From: AG-12 sp027339635
GTDB taxonomy: Bacteria; Chloroflexota; Dormibacteria; Aeolococcales; Bog-877
NCBI GenBank assembly: GCA_027339635.1
Contig: DAHWNZ010000008.1
Span: forward strand, 13,235-77,234
Direction: 5' to 3'
DNA: 64,000 nucleotides
In this document: one piece after another, positions 8,630 to 17,018 of the stretch
How positions within the stretch are numbered: position 1 is the first letter of the stretch
Layout: each line of letters opens with the position of its first letter
The notes under the pieces: model-generated
Told to the model about the DNA's origin: nothing
Seen by the model: the letters and a program-made list of their open reading frames with translations, nothing else
Database searches by the model: none
Translations under genes and position numbers: made by a program

Positions 8630-11600
8630 ACGGGAGCTCACGTGATCTCCTGCTTGATCCACTGACCGACGCCCAACGCGAGGTCGTCCTCCAGCGCGGC
8701 CGTGGCCCGATCAAGGTTGCGGCCGCTGCCGGCAGTGGGAAGACCACCACCATGGCGGCGCTCTACGCCGATGCGGTGAGGGCGGGCACCTCGCCTCAGC
8801 ACATTTTGGCGGTGACCTTCACCGAGCGTGGGGCGGCCGAGCTGCGCCAACGCATAGCCACCACCCTGGAGGCGTTGTCGCCCGCCTGGAGCAGGGCCGA
8901 CCTCGGCGGGCTGGAGGGAGCCTGGATTGGAACCTTCCATCACTTTGCCCGGCGCCTGCTGGGGGAACACTCATATCGGGCGGGGCTTTCCCGTGACTTC
9001 AGCGTCCTCGACGAGGTTGAGGCTAGCCTGCGGCTTGAGGCCGCGATGAGGCGGGTCAGGGACTCCCTGCCCAGCGATCCGCTCATTCAGGGGATGGCGG
9101 GCGACGGCGGATCTCCCCGAGAGCTGCTGAGCCTGGTGGGGGAGTCGGCTCAGGCTGTCTCCAGTCTTCGGTCCACGGCCATGACCATCGCCGACTGCCG
9201 CCGAGAGTCCGAGTCGGCATACCTGCGCTTTCTGGCCATGGGCGACCCGGAATCCGAGGTCCGGTGGCATCGTCTGGCCCTGCACCTGACTCTGGAGGTC
9301 TGGCAGAGCTATGAGAGGTCCTTGGACGAGCAGCGTCTGATTGACTTCGACGGCCTGCTGCGGGCGGCGCTCGCAGCCATAAGGAGCTCCGAGTGGCTCT
9401 CCTCATGGTGTGCTGACAACTTCCAGATGGTGATTGTGGACGAGTTCCAGGACACCAGCGCCATCCAGGGCGCGCTGCTTGATGCCCTGATCGGCAGCCA
9501 CCTGGAGCGGCTCTTTGTGGTCGGAGACTCCCGGCAGGCGATCTTTGCCTTCAGGGATGCCCGCCCGGAGGCCATGAGGTTGGCTCCCGGCCGGTCGTTT
9601 CGGCTATTTCGCAACTACCGGTCGTGGCGGCCAATACTCACCGCAGCAGACCACGTGATCCGGGCCGACCCGCAGTTTCAGGAAGACGAGCCGATGGAGG
9701 TGGGCCGGGAAGATTACCCGGGACACGCCGTGCTGCTGGGTGCGGCGGCCTCGGTGGAGGAGGAGGCGGAGGGGATCGCGGCCGTGGTGGAGGCGCTCCA
9801 TCGATCCGGAATTCCGTCCGGCAATGGAACCACCAAGGCGGTCGGGTATCAGGACATCGCCATTCTCAGCTACACGTTCTCGAAGTTGGGCAGGCCCCTC
9901 GAAGACGCCATGAGGAACCATCAGATCCCGTTTCAAACAGCCACCGGCCAGCTGCTCGAGCGCCCCGAGGTGAAGGACGCTCTGGCGCTGCTCCGGGCCG
10001 CCGACTCGGACGATGATCAGGCCTGGGTCAGGGTGCTGCAGAGCCCCTGGGTCAGGGTTTCGGACGCGCAGATGCTCAGGCTCTCGCGATCAACTGAAGC
10101 CGGCGCGGCATCACTCATAAGCCGGGTGCGCAGCAACCTGGCCCAGAGCGAACTCCCGCCGGCTTTGACGGCGAGGCTGGCCGAGATATTCCTCGTGATC
10201 GAGCGCCTGCGTGAACTGGCCCGCCACCGCCCCGCCTCCGAGGTGGTCAGGTCCGCCATCGACTGGAGCGGCCTGGGAGAGCTCCAGGCCGCTCGCGCCG
10301 CAGGGGGGCATCCTGACGGGGGCCGCTCACAGGCGGCGCTGCGCGACCTGCAGCGACTGGCCGTGGGATCTCAGCCCGCGGGCGGATGGGTTGGCCTGCC
10401 TGAGTTTTTGACCCGCGTCGACGCCATGGCGAAGCAGGGAGGTCAGGCGGAGCCGGTGGCCCGTGACGAGCAGCCAAAGGTCACACTCAGCACCATACAT
10501 CGGGCCAAGGGCCTGGAGTGGCCGGTTGTGATCCTAGCCGACTGCCGTCCCCATCACCAGCGTGGGCCCAAGGGAATAATCTGGGATGAAGGGGAGAATG
10601 CCATCGTGGTGCCCAGGTTGGACAGGAAGGACACCATGGCAGGGTCTCGCTGGAAGGGCCTGCCCCGGGCCCGGGTTCCCGTGGAAGAGCACCGACGGCT
10701 GGTTTACGTGGCCATGACCAGGGCGCGCGACCTGCTGCTGATCACCACCACACGCCCCGGGTCCAAGGTCTCCGGCGTGACCCTGGACCAACTCTTAGAA
10801 GAGCTCCCTGGCCGGCAGCTCGGCCAGGGAGAGTACGCCGAACTGGTCACCGCCATGGTGGAGCAGGAGGTGGATTGGCTGCGGCCCCTGACCGGATTCC
10901 CCCACGAGGTGACCCTGCCGTGGCTCCCGGAGCCGGACAGGAAGTTGCGCGCCACACCACCCGTTTCGGCCCCACTCGCGGCTGATCCACTCCTGAACGA
11001 CAGGATCTGCGAACTCGACCTGTGGACCATGGAGGCGGCTTCGGGCCTGCCACGAGTTCGTCAGGTCAGCTTCAGCGCCCTCCAGACTCTGGAGGAGTGC
11101 CCGCGCCAATTCTGGTTCATCCACGTGGTCGGGTTCTCTTCGCCGGTTGATGCGCAGGACGCCGCGGCTCCGACCCGGAGCGGTCCCGAGGGCGGGCCGC
11201 GGGCGCTGTCGCGCGGGCGCGCCCTGCGGCTCGGCGCCATCCTGCACGCGGTGTTGGAAAGGGCCCACAGCGATCCCGCGCACCCCCCAGCGCTGAGCGA
11301 TCTGGAGGCCTGTTTGGAGCAACTGGCCGGTCATCTCGAGCTCGAGGAGGCAGGCGAAGCCCGCCATATGCTCCGCGCCTATTCGCGATCCGAGGTGGTG
11401 GGGCTGCCCACCTTGGGGGTTGAGGTGCCATTCCGCTGGCGGGATTGGGCGGGGGCTGGTATGCCGGTGCTCACGGGGGTCATGGACAGGATCGCCCTGG
11501 CGGCGGATGGCGCAAACCTGATTCTTGACTACAAGACCAACCACACCATGTCGGCGGTCGAGATGGAGCATTACTCCCATCAGCTGCGTCTCTACGCGAT

Positions 11601-11862
11601 GGCGCTGGAAGCGACCCACGACCCTGGCGCCGTTCCCGCACGCGCGGCGCTGGTGCTGCTGCGGAAGGGGGATGTGGTTGAGGTCGACTGCAGCACCCAG
11701 GCGAAGCGGCACACCCTGGACTGGGCCTCCTCGCTTGCCTCGAGCATTGGCGGGGGCGGCCAGCTCTCGGGGCTCTCGCACCCCAAGCGCCCATGCTCGA
11801 CCTGCCAGTTCCAGCCGGTGTGCCCTGAACGTCGCACGGAACCGGGCCAACCCACGTCCTGA
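8626..11862 (+). CDS. adnB: AdnB-like helicase-nuclease subunit (UvrD/REP helicase + RecB-family nuclease)
   Basis: The start is the ATG at 8626, which overlaps the adnA stop (ATGA); a longer frame begins at 8569 inside adnA. The 1078-residue protein has every superfamily 1A helicase motif: Walker A AAAGSGKTTT (34-43), DEFQDT (272), GDSRQAIFAFRD, FRNYRS, HRAKGLEWPVV (626) and VYVAMTRARD. The C-terminal nuclease carries LDYKTNH (968) with the QLRLYAMAL helix. Cysteines in EECPRQFW (825) and CSTCQFQPVC (1057, 1060, 1066) make a four-Cys iron-sulfur set. It should be the main translocating motor of the AdnAB-type complex that unwinds and degrades broken ends. UvrD-like or AddA naming is the alternative. 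Confidence 0.85.
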   Translation: MNGSSRDLLLDPLTDAQREVVLQRGRGPIKVAAAAGSGKTTTMAALYADAVRAGTSPQHILAVTFTERGAAELRQRIATTLEALSPAWSRADLGGLEGAWIGTFHHFARRLLGEHSYRAGLSRDFSVLDEVEASLRLEAAMRRVRDSLPSDPLIQGMAGDGGSPRELLSLVGESAQAVSSLRSTAMTIADCRRESESAYLRFLAMGDPESEVRWHRLALHLTLEVWQSYERSLDEQRLIDFDGLLRAALAAIRSSEWLSSWCADNFQMVIVDEFQDTSAIQGALLDALIGSHLERLFVVGDSRQAIFAFRDARPEAMRLAPGRSFRLFRNYRSWRPILTAADHVIRADPQFQEDEPMEVGREDYPGHAVLLGAAASVEEEAEGIAAVVEALHRSGIPSGNGTTKAVGYQDIAILSYTFSKLGRPLEDAMRNHQIPFQTATGQLLERPEVKDALALLRAADSDDDQAWVRVLQSPWVRVSDAQMLRLSRSTEAGAASLISRVRSNLAQSELPPALTARLAEIFLVIERLRELARHRPASEVVRSAIDWSGLGELQAARAAGGHPDGGRSQAALRDLQRLAVGSQPAGGWVGLPEFLTRVDAMAKQGGQAEPVARDEQPKVTLSTIHRAKGLEWPVVILADCRPHHQRGPKGIIWDEGENAIVVPRLDRKDTMAGSRWKGLPRARVPVEEHRRLVYVAMTRARDLLLITTTRPGSKVSGVTLDQLLEELPGRQLGQGEYAELVTAMVEQEVDWLRPLTGFPHEVTLPWLPEPDRKLRATPPVSAPLAADPLLNDRICELDLWTMEAASGLPRVRQVSFSALQTLEECPRQFWFIHVVGFSSPVDAQDAAAPTRSGPEGGPRALSRGRALRLGAILHAVLERAHSDPAHPPALSDLEACLEQLAGHLELEEAGEARHMLRAYSRSEVVGLPTLGVEVPFRWRDWAGAGMPVLTGVMDRIALAADGANLILDYKTNHTMSAVEMEHYSHQLRLYAMALEATHDPGAVPARAALVLLRKGDVVEVDCSTQAKRHTLDWASSLASSIGGGGQLSGLSHPKRPCSTCQFQPVCPERRTEPGQPTS

Positions 11863-12283
11863 CTACAGTGGTCAATGTCCGGCCGGTGCGGCATATCTCC
11901 GCCGCGGGGCACAGAGGATTCGAGGTCGGTCAGGCCGCCTCTTGGACCTACTCTCCCCGGGACTTGGCTTCCCCTCGGCGGCGTCGCGGCGAACGTAGTG
12001 GTATCACATCGAGGTGGCGCCTACAGCTCAGGACCCATGCCTGAAGGCTGGGCGAACTCAGACGTCCGCAGGGCTGCTAAGGCGCTGGCAGAAGGGATGG
12101 CTATTCGGCGCGCTTGCCCCGGCAGTGCGCCGACCCCCTGTCTTCAATAACATGGCGTTCGGATGAGGATTGTTGTCGCCAAGAGGCCACGGGATCCCCT
12201 CTGCCGATTCCCCCGGGGGCGTGCGTGGGGTCTCAATTCTTCCTGGCATTTGACACCAGGCCGATATCAGGGAGGGGACGCCG
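11863..12283. other. Intergenic region after adnB
   Basis: About 420 bases contain no recognisable gene, RNA or repeat. Short open frames lack ribosome-binding sites and family resemblance. A GGGAGGGG site at its right end belongs to the VOC gene. Confidence 0.4.
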
Positions 12284-12658
12284 ATGCCAAACTCCGTCAG
12301 GTTTCTGCCGCTTCATCATGTGCAGCTGGCCATCCCGAAGGGTGGCGAGGAGAAGTCCCGTTCCTTCTGGCGCGACGTCCTTCGCATGGAGGAGGTGGAG
12401 AAGCCCGAAGCCCTGGCCGCGCGTGGCGGGTGCTGGTTTCGCGGAGGAGATCTCGAGGTGCATCTCGGGGTCGAGGAGCCGTTCGCCCCCTCCCGGAAGG
12501 CTCACCCGGGGATCCTCGTGGAGGGACTCGCAACCCTGGCGGTACGTCTGGAGCAGAACGGTTGTCCCGTCCTCTGGGACGGCGACTTTCCCGGGCACCG
12601 CAGGTTTTACAGCGAGGATCCGTTCGGCAATCGTCTGGAGTTTTTGGAAAGAGAGTGA
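12284..12658 (+). CDS. VOC-family (glyoxalase/bleomycin-resistance fold) protein
   Basis: The 124-residue protein is a single VOC domain with two beta-alpha-beta-beta-beta modules. Typical features are PLHHVQLAIP at the start, SRSFWRDVLRMEEV in the first helix, a charged EVHLGVEEPF strand, and the closing RFYSEDPFGNRLEFLE. That ending is the family's metal-binding Glu strand. The metal-ligand positions (His 15-16, His/Glu near 62-67, final Glu) look intact, so a metal-dependent enzyme is plausible. VOC proteins include lyases, dioxygenases and resistance proteins, and the substrate is not inferable. A GGGAGGGG ribosome-binding site precedes the ATG. Confidence 0.8.
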   Translation: MPNSVRFLPLHHVQLAIPKGGEEKSRSFWRDVLRMEEVEKPEALAARGGCWFRGGDLEVHLGVEEPFAPSRKAHPGILVEGLATLAVRLEQNGCPVLWDGDFPGHRRFYSEDPFGNRLEFLERE

Positions 12659-13229
12659 GGCTGAGCTGATCGTCGAGGGAGGGCAGTTGGCTCGGCGGGC
12701 CTGGTGGCGGTCCTCTGGAGTCAGCCCCAGCGCGACGGAGCCCTTGCCCGCCGACCCACGTCCTGGCAGCGTTCGAAATCCCCCCATCCCCGGCCGGAGC
12801 CCCCCGCGACGAGTGCGGCCGCCTGGGCCAGGCCCATCATCGGGACGATCGGCGCACCGATCGCATTTCGCGGCGCAATGAGGTACCCAAGAGATTGGGA
12901 AGCCGCCCAGGATCTTGAGGACCGTCCTTTTCCTACTCCTGAGCGGCGCCGCGGCTGACGATTTATCCGCTCTGCACAGCGACCGGCAGGCCCTGGTTTG
13001 GTTCCCGAACCGTGGCCGCGGTGGCTGCTGTCGCAAATCGGGTGATCGCTGGGGGTAGGGACGCTCTCCAGGAGAGACCGTGTCCCCGCGGGCATGGTCG
13101 AGGCCGGGTGGCCGGCCCTGCCTCGTGACAACAACGTCACAGGATGCGCCGGTGCTCGCCATGACCCGTGACCGTTGGCTCTTCTATGCTCGGCTGCACT
13201 TCCAAACTTCACACGGAGACGTATCTGCG
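12659..13229. other. Intergenic region before the fibronectin-III gene
   Basis: About 570 bases without a supported gene. TATGCT at 13185-13190 is a possible -10 for the downstream gene, giving a leader of about 35-40 nt. I looked for tRNA-like arms (a GTTCGAAATC stretch near 12770) and found no matching stems. Confidence 0.35.
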
Positions 13230-14645
13230 ATGCGCTTAGGGAAAATCCTCTCAGGGCTGACGGTGGCCGGGGCGCTGGCCCTGATGACGGCGGGGATCTC
13301 GACCGTGTCCGCATCTGGCGGCGCGTTCACGATCAGTTGGAGCCCCACCTCCCCAACTACGTCCGCGGACGTCGTGCTGACGACGGAAATTTCCGGTTGT
13401 GGAACCGGCAACACCTCGCTGCCGTCGCTGTACTACTGGGCCTCCGACGGACCTTCGACGTACAACAACTACTACACCAACACTCAGCTAACCAACGGCG
13501 GGGACACCGCCCAGGCCTCCGTCGACCTGGGCCCGCTGCCGGCGGGAACCTATACCGTTTACGCCTACGGCCGCGGCATACCGTGCTTTGGCTCCTCCTA
13601 TAACTTCACCTACACCGCCACGAGTTACATGACCGTGGGCGCCTCGGGGCCGTCTACCCCCACTGACGTTACGGCCAGCACGAATGCCAACGGCACCGTC
13701 GGTCTCTCGTGGAGCCCATCGACGGATGGTGCAGGAACCGTCACCTCCTATGCCGTCACCTCCTCACCATCCTGCTCGTCGTGCGCGGGGCTGACCGTCA
13801 GCGGGAATCCGGCGGCCAGTTCCACCACCGTGTCGGGTCTCACCCTGGGCACGGCCTACGACTTCACGGTGGTCGCCACTGACTCAAACGGGGCTCACAG
13901 CTCGTCTTCGCTGGCCAGCAACTCTGTGGTCCCGGCCACTGTTCCGGGCCGGCCGGGCAACGTCAGTGCGGATGGCGGCCTGGGGTCTGCCACTATCACT
14001 TGGGCCGCCGCCGCGGCAAACGGTTCTGCGGTCTCTGCCTATTTGGTGACCGCTTCGCCGGGAGGCGCCAGCTGCCGGTGGTCCAGCGGGCCATTGCAAT
14101 GCCAGATCTCCGGCCTCAGTAACGGCAGGAGCTACACGTTCACGGTGGTCGCGACCAACGCCGTTGGGTTAGGGCCAGCCTCGTCACCATCCGCACCGGT
14201 AACTCCCAACCAAGCGGCTCTGACTGTGAGCCAGGACAGGGTCGGTAGCCGAGAAGCCACCGTGGCCGGAACCGGTCTGATGCCAGGTAGCACCGTCACC
14301 ATCTCCCTGCATTCCGCGGTGCCCATCAATCTGGCCACGGTAATCGTGGGTCAGAGCGGCTCCTTCGTCCAGACCGTGAGCTTTCCCGCCAACACGCCAG
14401 CGGGGGCCCACACCGTGCTGGCCGTGGGGACGTCGCCGGCCGGGGTCATGGTGAGCGGTTCTCTGGCCGTCACTGTCTCCAACACCGTGGCGGTGCCGGC
14501 CACGGGCGCCTCCCTCCTGACGGTCCAGAACTTGGGAGCGTCGGTCGTATTGATGAGTTTGGGACTGGGCATGGTTGCCCTCGGTATTCGCCGCCGGCGA
14601 TTGGAAATCTCCTCAGCGGGCTCGGCCATCGACTCGAGCATCTGA
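13230..14645 (+). CDS. Secreted, C-terminally anchored fibronectin type III domain protein
   Basis: The 471-residue protein starts with a signal peptide (MRLGKILSGLTVAGALALMT, probable cleavage after SASG). An N-terminal beta domain of about 110 residues, rich in Tyr, Thr and Ser, follows, then two fibronectin III repeats (near 140-235 and 236-330) and an Ig-like region. The C-terminus has VPATG, a hydrophobic helix of about 20 residues and a RRRR tail. This resembles a sortase-type sorting signal or a plain membrane anchor. It probably sits on the cell surface and binds carbohydrate or protein; no enzyme motif is seen. The ATG at 13230 is preferred because the signal peptide begins there and a GGAG lies upstream. 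Confidence 0.75.
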   Translation: MRLGKILSGLTVAGALALMTAGISTVSASGGAFTISWSPTSPTTSADVVLTTEISGCGTGNTSLPSLYYWASDGPSTYNNYYTNTQLTNGGDTAQASVDLGPLPAGTYTVYAYGRGIPCFGSSYNFTYTATSYMTVGASGPSTPTDVTASTNANGTVGLSWSPSTDGAGTVTSYAVTSSPSCSSCAGLTVSGNPAASSTTVSGLTLGTAYDFTVVATDSNGAHSSSSLASNSVVPATVPGRPGNVSADGGLGSATITWAAAAANGSAVSAYLVTASPGGASCRWSSGPLQCQISGLSNGRSYTFTVVATNAVGLGPASSPSAPVTPNQAALTVSQDRVGSREATVAGTGLMPGSTVTISLHSAVPINLATVIVGQSGSFVQTVSFPANTPAGAHTVLAVGTSPAGVMVSGSLAVTVSNTVAVPATGASLLTVQNLGASVVLMSLGLGMVALGIRRRRLEISSAGSAIDSSI

Positions 14646-15048
14646 CCAAGGGCAACCTACTACTGGCGTCACAGGTCGGGTTCACTCATGGTTGGAGCTG
14701 TTCAGTGACCGGCTCTGGGGGGCTGTAAATCAGCCTCACCAGCACGCTGACCCCGCCAACCAGGGTCGTCTGCTCCACCTCGATCAGGTGCGGGTAGGAC
14801 AGCACACTCCGCCGATGACGGGAGAGCTCAAGGGGAAGCCCGTAGGGGGCTCACGCGTTGGAGCTCCCACCCTAGTCCGATCAAGCCCTGGCCGCTATTC
14901 TCAACTCTCATCTTCGAGCTGAGCGGACCGGGGCCTCACCCATTCCGCCCCTAAGGTTCCGGATGGGTACCCAATCGGGCCACCCTGGGTTGCTCGCTGG
15001 CCTGTCGACTCTCACCGCCGAAGAACTGGATCAGGTGGGACCGCATCA
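14646..15048. other. Intergenic region between convergent genes
   Basis: About 400 bases between the fibronectin-III gene and the SCP2 gene. A small hairpin GGCTG-TAAAT-CAGCC lies at 14721-14735, but it lacks a T-tract and other tRNA arms. Nothing else is recognised. Confidence 0.35.
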
Positions 15049-15384
15049 TCAGCCCAGGCGGAAGAGCTGGGGCAGCTTCATGGCCAAGCCCATGTCGCCC
15101 TTCACCTTGAGCTTGCCGGTCATGAAGGCCATGGTGCCGTCGAGCCGCCCACTGATGAGCTTGACGAAGTTCTCGTCACCGATGGAGATCGTGATGTTGG
15201 GGCTGGCGGAGTCGCCCTGGTGGACTTGACACGTGCCCTCGTTGATCTCCACATACCAGCGGCCACCCTGGTCTCCCGAGATGTCCCACTGGAAGGTCGC
15301 CTTGACTCCCTGGGCCTTGTCCGCCTGGAAGGCCGATGGGATCTTGTCCATGATCTGCTGCGGGGTCAGCTCCTGGTCTGCCAT
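15049..15384 (-). CDS. SCP2 sterol-binding domain protein
   Basis: The 111-residue protein is a lone SCP2/sterol carrier domain. It has the typical progression of an amphipathic helix (QQIMDKIPSAFQ), a strand pair ending WYVEINEGTC, PNITISIGDENFVKLISGRL, and the closing MTGKLKVKGDMGLAMKLPQLF. Members form a hydrophobic tunnel that binds lipids or fatty acyl chains. Bacterial single-domain versions may carry lipids or act as accessory domains. A GAGGAG ribosome-binding site precedes the ATG. It sits just downstream of, and on the same strand as, the NAD(P)-binding protein; a joint role is possible but not shown. Confidence 0.88.
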   Translation of the reverse strand: MADQELTPQQIMDKIPSAFQADKAQGVKATFQWDISGDQGGRWYVEINEGTCQVHQGDSASPNITISIGDENFVKLISGRLDGTMAFMTGKLKVKGDMGLAMKLPQLFRLG

Positions 15385-15444
15385 GCGTTTCTCCTCGGGC
15401 CGTGTTTTAGGGGGTGATCGCCACTCAGGGATGTTAGCGGGAGC

Positions 15445-16413
15445 TCACCGACCAACCGGGGGCTGTAGCCGCGCCTTGCCCTGGTCGAGCAGGCTGAAGG
15501 GCCAGCGTTTGGGCTTGCGCAGGTAACCGAGATTTGGGATGAGGGGCTTGGGTTCGAAGCCGAAGCCCACGGCCACCGCGTCCAGCGCTGTGACGTTCGG
15601 CTTTACCAGCATGTCCAGCTGCTGGGGCGTGACCAGCGGGTTGCGCATGATCTTGTCCATCACCACGGCCCCGGGGCGGATCAGGCGCGGGTCCAGGTGC
15701 AGGGGCTTGCGCTTGGAGATCCCGAACCAGTCCTTGCCGATCGCCTGAGCGACCGCCACGGTGATCTCCTCAAGGGTGAGCTGATCCGGCCCTCCGATCT
15801 CATAGATCCTCCCTGGCCGCTCCGGCTGCTCGACGGCCGCCAGCAGGCAGCGGGCCACATCATCGGCGGCGATGGGTTGGAATATCGCCGTGCCATCGCC
15901 CGGTATGACCAGAAACGGCGCGGGGGCACTTATCGCCTTGGCGAGGAGGCTGAAGAAGCCGTCACCCTCACCGAAGATGACAGAGGAGCGCAGGATGACC
16001 CACTCCAGGCCGCTTCCCTGAACCCATTGCTCGCCCTGCCACTTGCTGAAAAGGTAGGGGAACATGGGGTCTGGGTCGGCACCTATGGCGGAGAGCTGCA
16101 CCAGGCGGCGAACTCCCGCGGCTTGGGCCGCGTCCACCACGTGCCGGGTGCCCGAGGAGTTCACGGAATCGAACGTCTGGACTCCCTGGTTGCGGATCAC
16201 GGCAACCAGGTTCACGACCACATCGGCACCCTGGAAGGCTGCCTCGAGGCCCTCTCCCGTCACCACGTCGCCGAAGGTAGGGGAGAGCCCGGCGGGCAGG
16301 GTGGTCGGGTGCGCCCCGCGCCCGACCACCCTTATCTCATGCCCTGACTCCAGCAGCAGCGGAACCAGATGTGACCCCACAAAGCCGCTGCCGCCGGTGA
16401 TTGCAATACGCAT
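15445..16413 (-). CDS. NAD(P)-binding epimerase-like protein (complex I NDUFA9-like subfamily)
   Basis: The 322-residue protein is an extended/atypical short-chain dehydrogenase. It begins with the Rossmann motif TGGSGFVGSHL (residues 6-16) and continues with NLVAVIRNQG, FDSVNSSGTRHVVDAAQ and LVQLSAIGADP. YLFSKWQGEQWV keeps the Tyr-x3-Lys-like active-site spacing (Y-LFS-K). FQPIAADDVARCL and YEIGGPDQLTLEEI are typical of the NDUFA9/YwnB-like group that binds NADPH near membranes. The start at 16413 is where homology begins; a longer open frame runs back into the HU gene. It lies 22 bases after HU on the same strand. Confidence 0.85.
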   Translation of the reverse strand: MRIAITGGSGFVGSHLVPLLLESGHEIRVVGRGAHPTTLPAGLSPTFGDVVTGEGLEAAFQGADVVVNLVAVIRNQGVQTFDSVNSSGTRHVVDAAQAAGVRRLVQLSAIGADPDPMFPYLFSKWQGEQWVQGSGLEWVILRSSVIFGEGDGFFSLLAKAISAPAPFLVIPGDGTAIFQPIAADDVARCLLAAVEQPERPGRIYEIGGPDQLTLEEITVAVAQAIGKDWFGISKRKPLHLDPRLIRPGAVVMDKIMRNPLVTPQQLDMLVKPNVTALDAVAVGFGFEPKPLIPNLGYLRKPKRWPFSLLDQGKARLQPPVGR

Positions 16414-16435
16414 TGGCGAGGTGCTCAGGTCGTTG

Positions 16436-16780
16436 TCAGCGCTTGGCGCCACGGCGGCGCGGGGCCGACTTGCCGGCGACAGCGGTCTTGAGCGCGGTCG
16501 CCGGATAGAAGCGGACCTTCTGGGTGGCCGGTACTCGCACCATCTCCTGGGTCTGGGGGTTTCGGCGCATGCCGGCCGCGGTCTCGCGAATCTTCCAGCG
16601 ACCGAAGCCGGCGATGGCCACCTCTTCGCCGGCCTCAAGCCTCTGGCCGATGATGTCGAAGATCAACTTGAGAGTGTCGTCAGCCATGGCGAAGTTTTGA
16701 AAGACGGACTCCTTGGTGCCGTCCTCGTACTCGACTACAACTTTGCCCTGCAGGGTTTTGGCCAACTCGCGACGATTCAT
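16436..16780 (-). CDS. hup: HU-family DNA-binding protein
   Basis: The 114-residue protein is a nucleoid-associated HU/IHF protein that bends DNA as a dimer. The signature arm GFGRWKIRETAAGMRRNPQT, with the intercalating Pro in RNPQTQEMVRVPA, is present around residues 58-86. The ending FYPATALKTAV is the family's last helix, and a basic tail (PRRRGAKR) is added, as in several Gram-positive HU proteins. The N-terminal helix MNRRELAKTLQGK replaces the usual MNKxELI. An AAGGGAGG site lies 7 nt before the ATG. The gene is transcribed away from the SOS-controlled imuA' operon. Confidence 0.93.
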   Translation of the reverse strand: MNRRELAKTLQGKVVVEYEDGTKESVFQNFAMADDTLKLIFDIIGQRLEAGEEVAIAGFGRWKIRETAAGMRRNPQTQEMVRVPATQKVRFYPATALKTAVAGKSAPRRRGAKR

Positions 16781-16799
16781 AAACTAGCCTCCCTTCTAT

Positions 16800-16821
16800 A
16801 GCGGAATGAACGTTATCCGCT
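16800..16821. promoter_or_regulatory. Inverted repeat in the HU promoter region (AGCGGA-N10-TCCGCT)
   Basis: Perfect 6-bp arms flank a 10-nt spacer containing AACGTT, 20 bases before the HU start. On the HU strand, TTTAAA and GATAAC/TAACGT at a spacing of 17-19 nt could be the -35 and -10, so the dyad would overlap the -10. It may be an operator, possibly for HU autoregulation. Confidence 0.4.
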
Positions 16822-16930
16822 TTATGTAAGGGATTTTAAACAGAGAGAGGGCGGCGTGCGGTGGTTTCGATCTCGCTTCATGCTTTTGCGAAAGGCCCTG
16901 GGGGAGAGGCGACCCAGAGGCGGGCGTGAT

Positions 16931-16959
16931 TTGCCACAACGAACAGCAGTTCGTATACT
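16931..16959 (+). promoter_or_regulatory. SOS promoter of imuA' with perfect LexA box
   Basis: TTGCCA (16931-16936) and TATACT (16954-16959) are spaced by exactly 17 nt. The spacer contains CGAACAGCAGTTCG (16940-16953), a perfect match to the Gram-positive LexA consensus CGAAC-N4-GTTCG. LexA bound here would block RNA polymerase, so the operon should switch on after DNA damage. Confidence 0.9.
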
Positions 16960-17018
16960 CTTCGGAGCGGCGCCGCAATTGGGGGCGCCCTTTCGAGTTG
17001 AGCAGAGGACCTCGCGGG

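Noticed and set aside
12750..12790. tRNA-like GTTCGAAATC stretch
   Set aside because: No pairing T-stem, D-arm or acceptor stem could be built around it.
14721..14735. Hairpin GGCTG-TAAAT-CAGCC resembling an anticodon arm
   Set aside because: There are no flanking tRNA arms and no T-tract. It is most likely a chance hairpin.
16926..17018. Upstream ATG (16926) as the imuA' start
   Set aside because: It lies before the -10 box at 16954-16959, so it would not be on the transcript from the SOS promoter. The homology also begins later.
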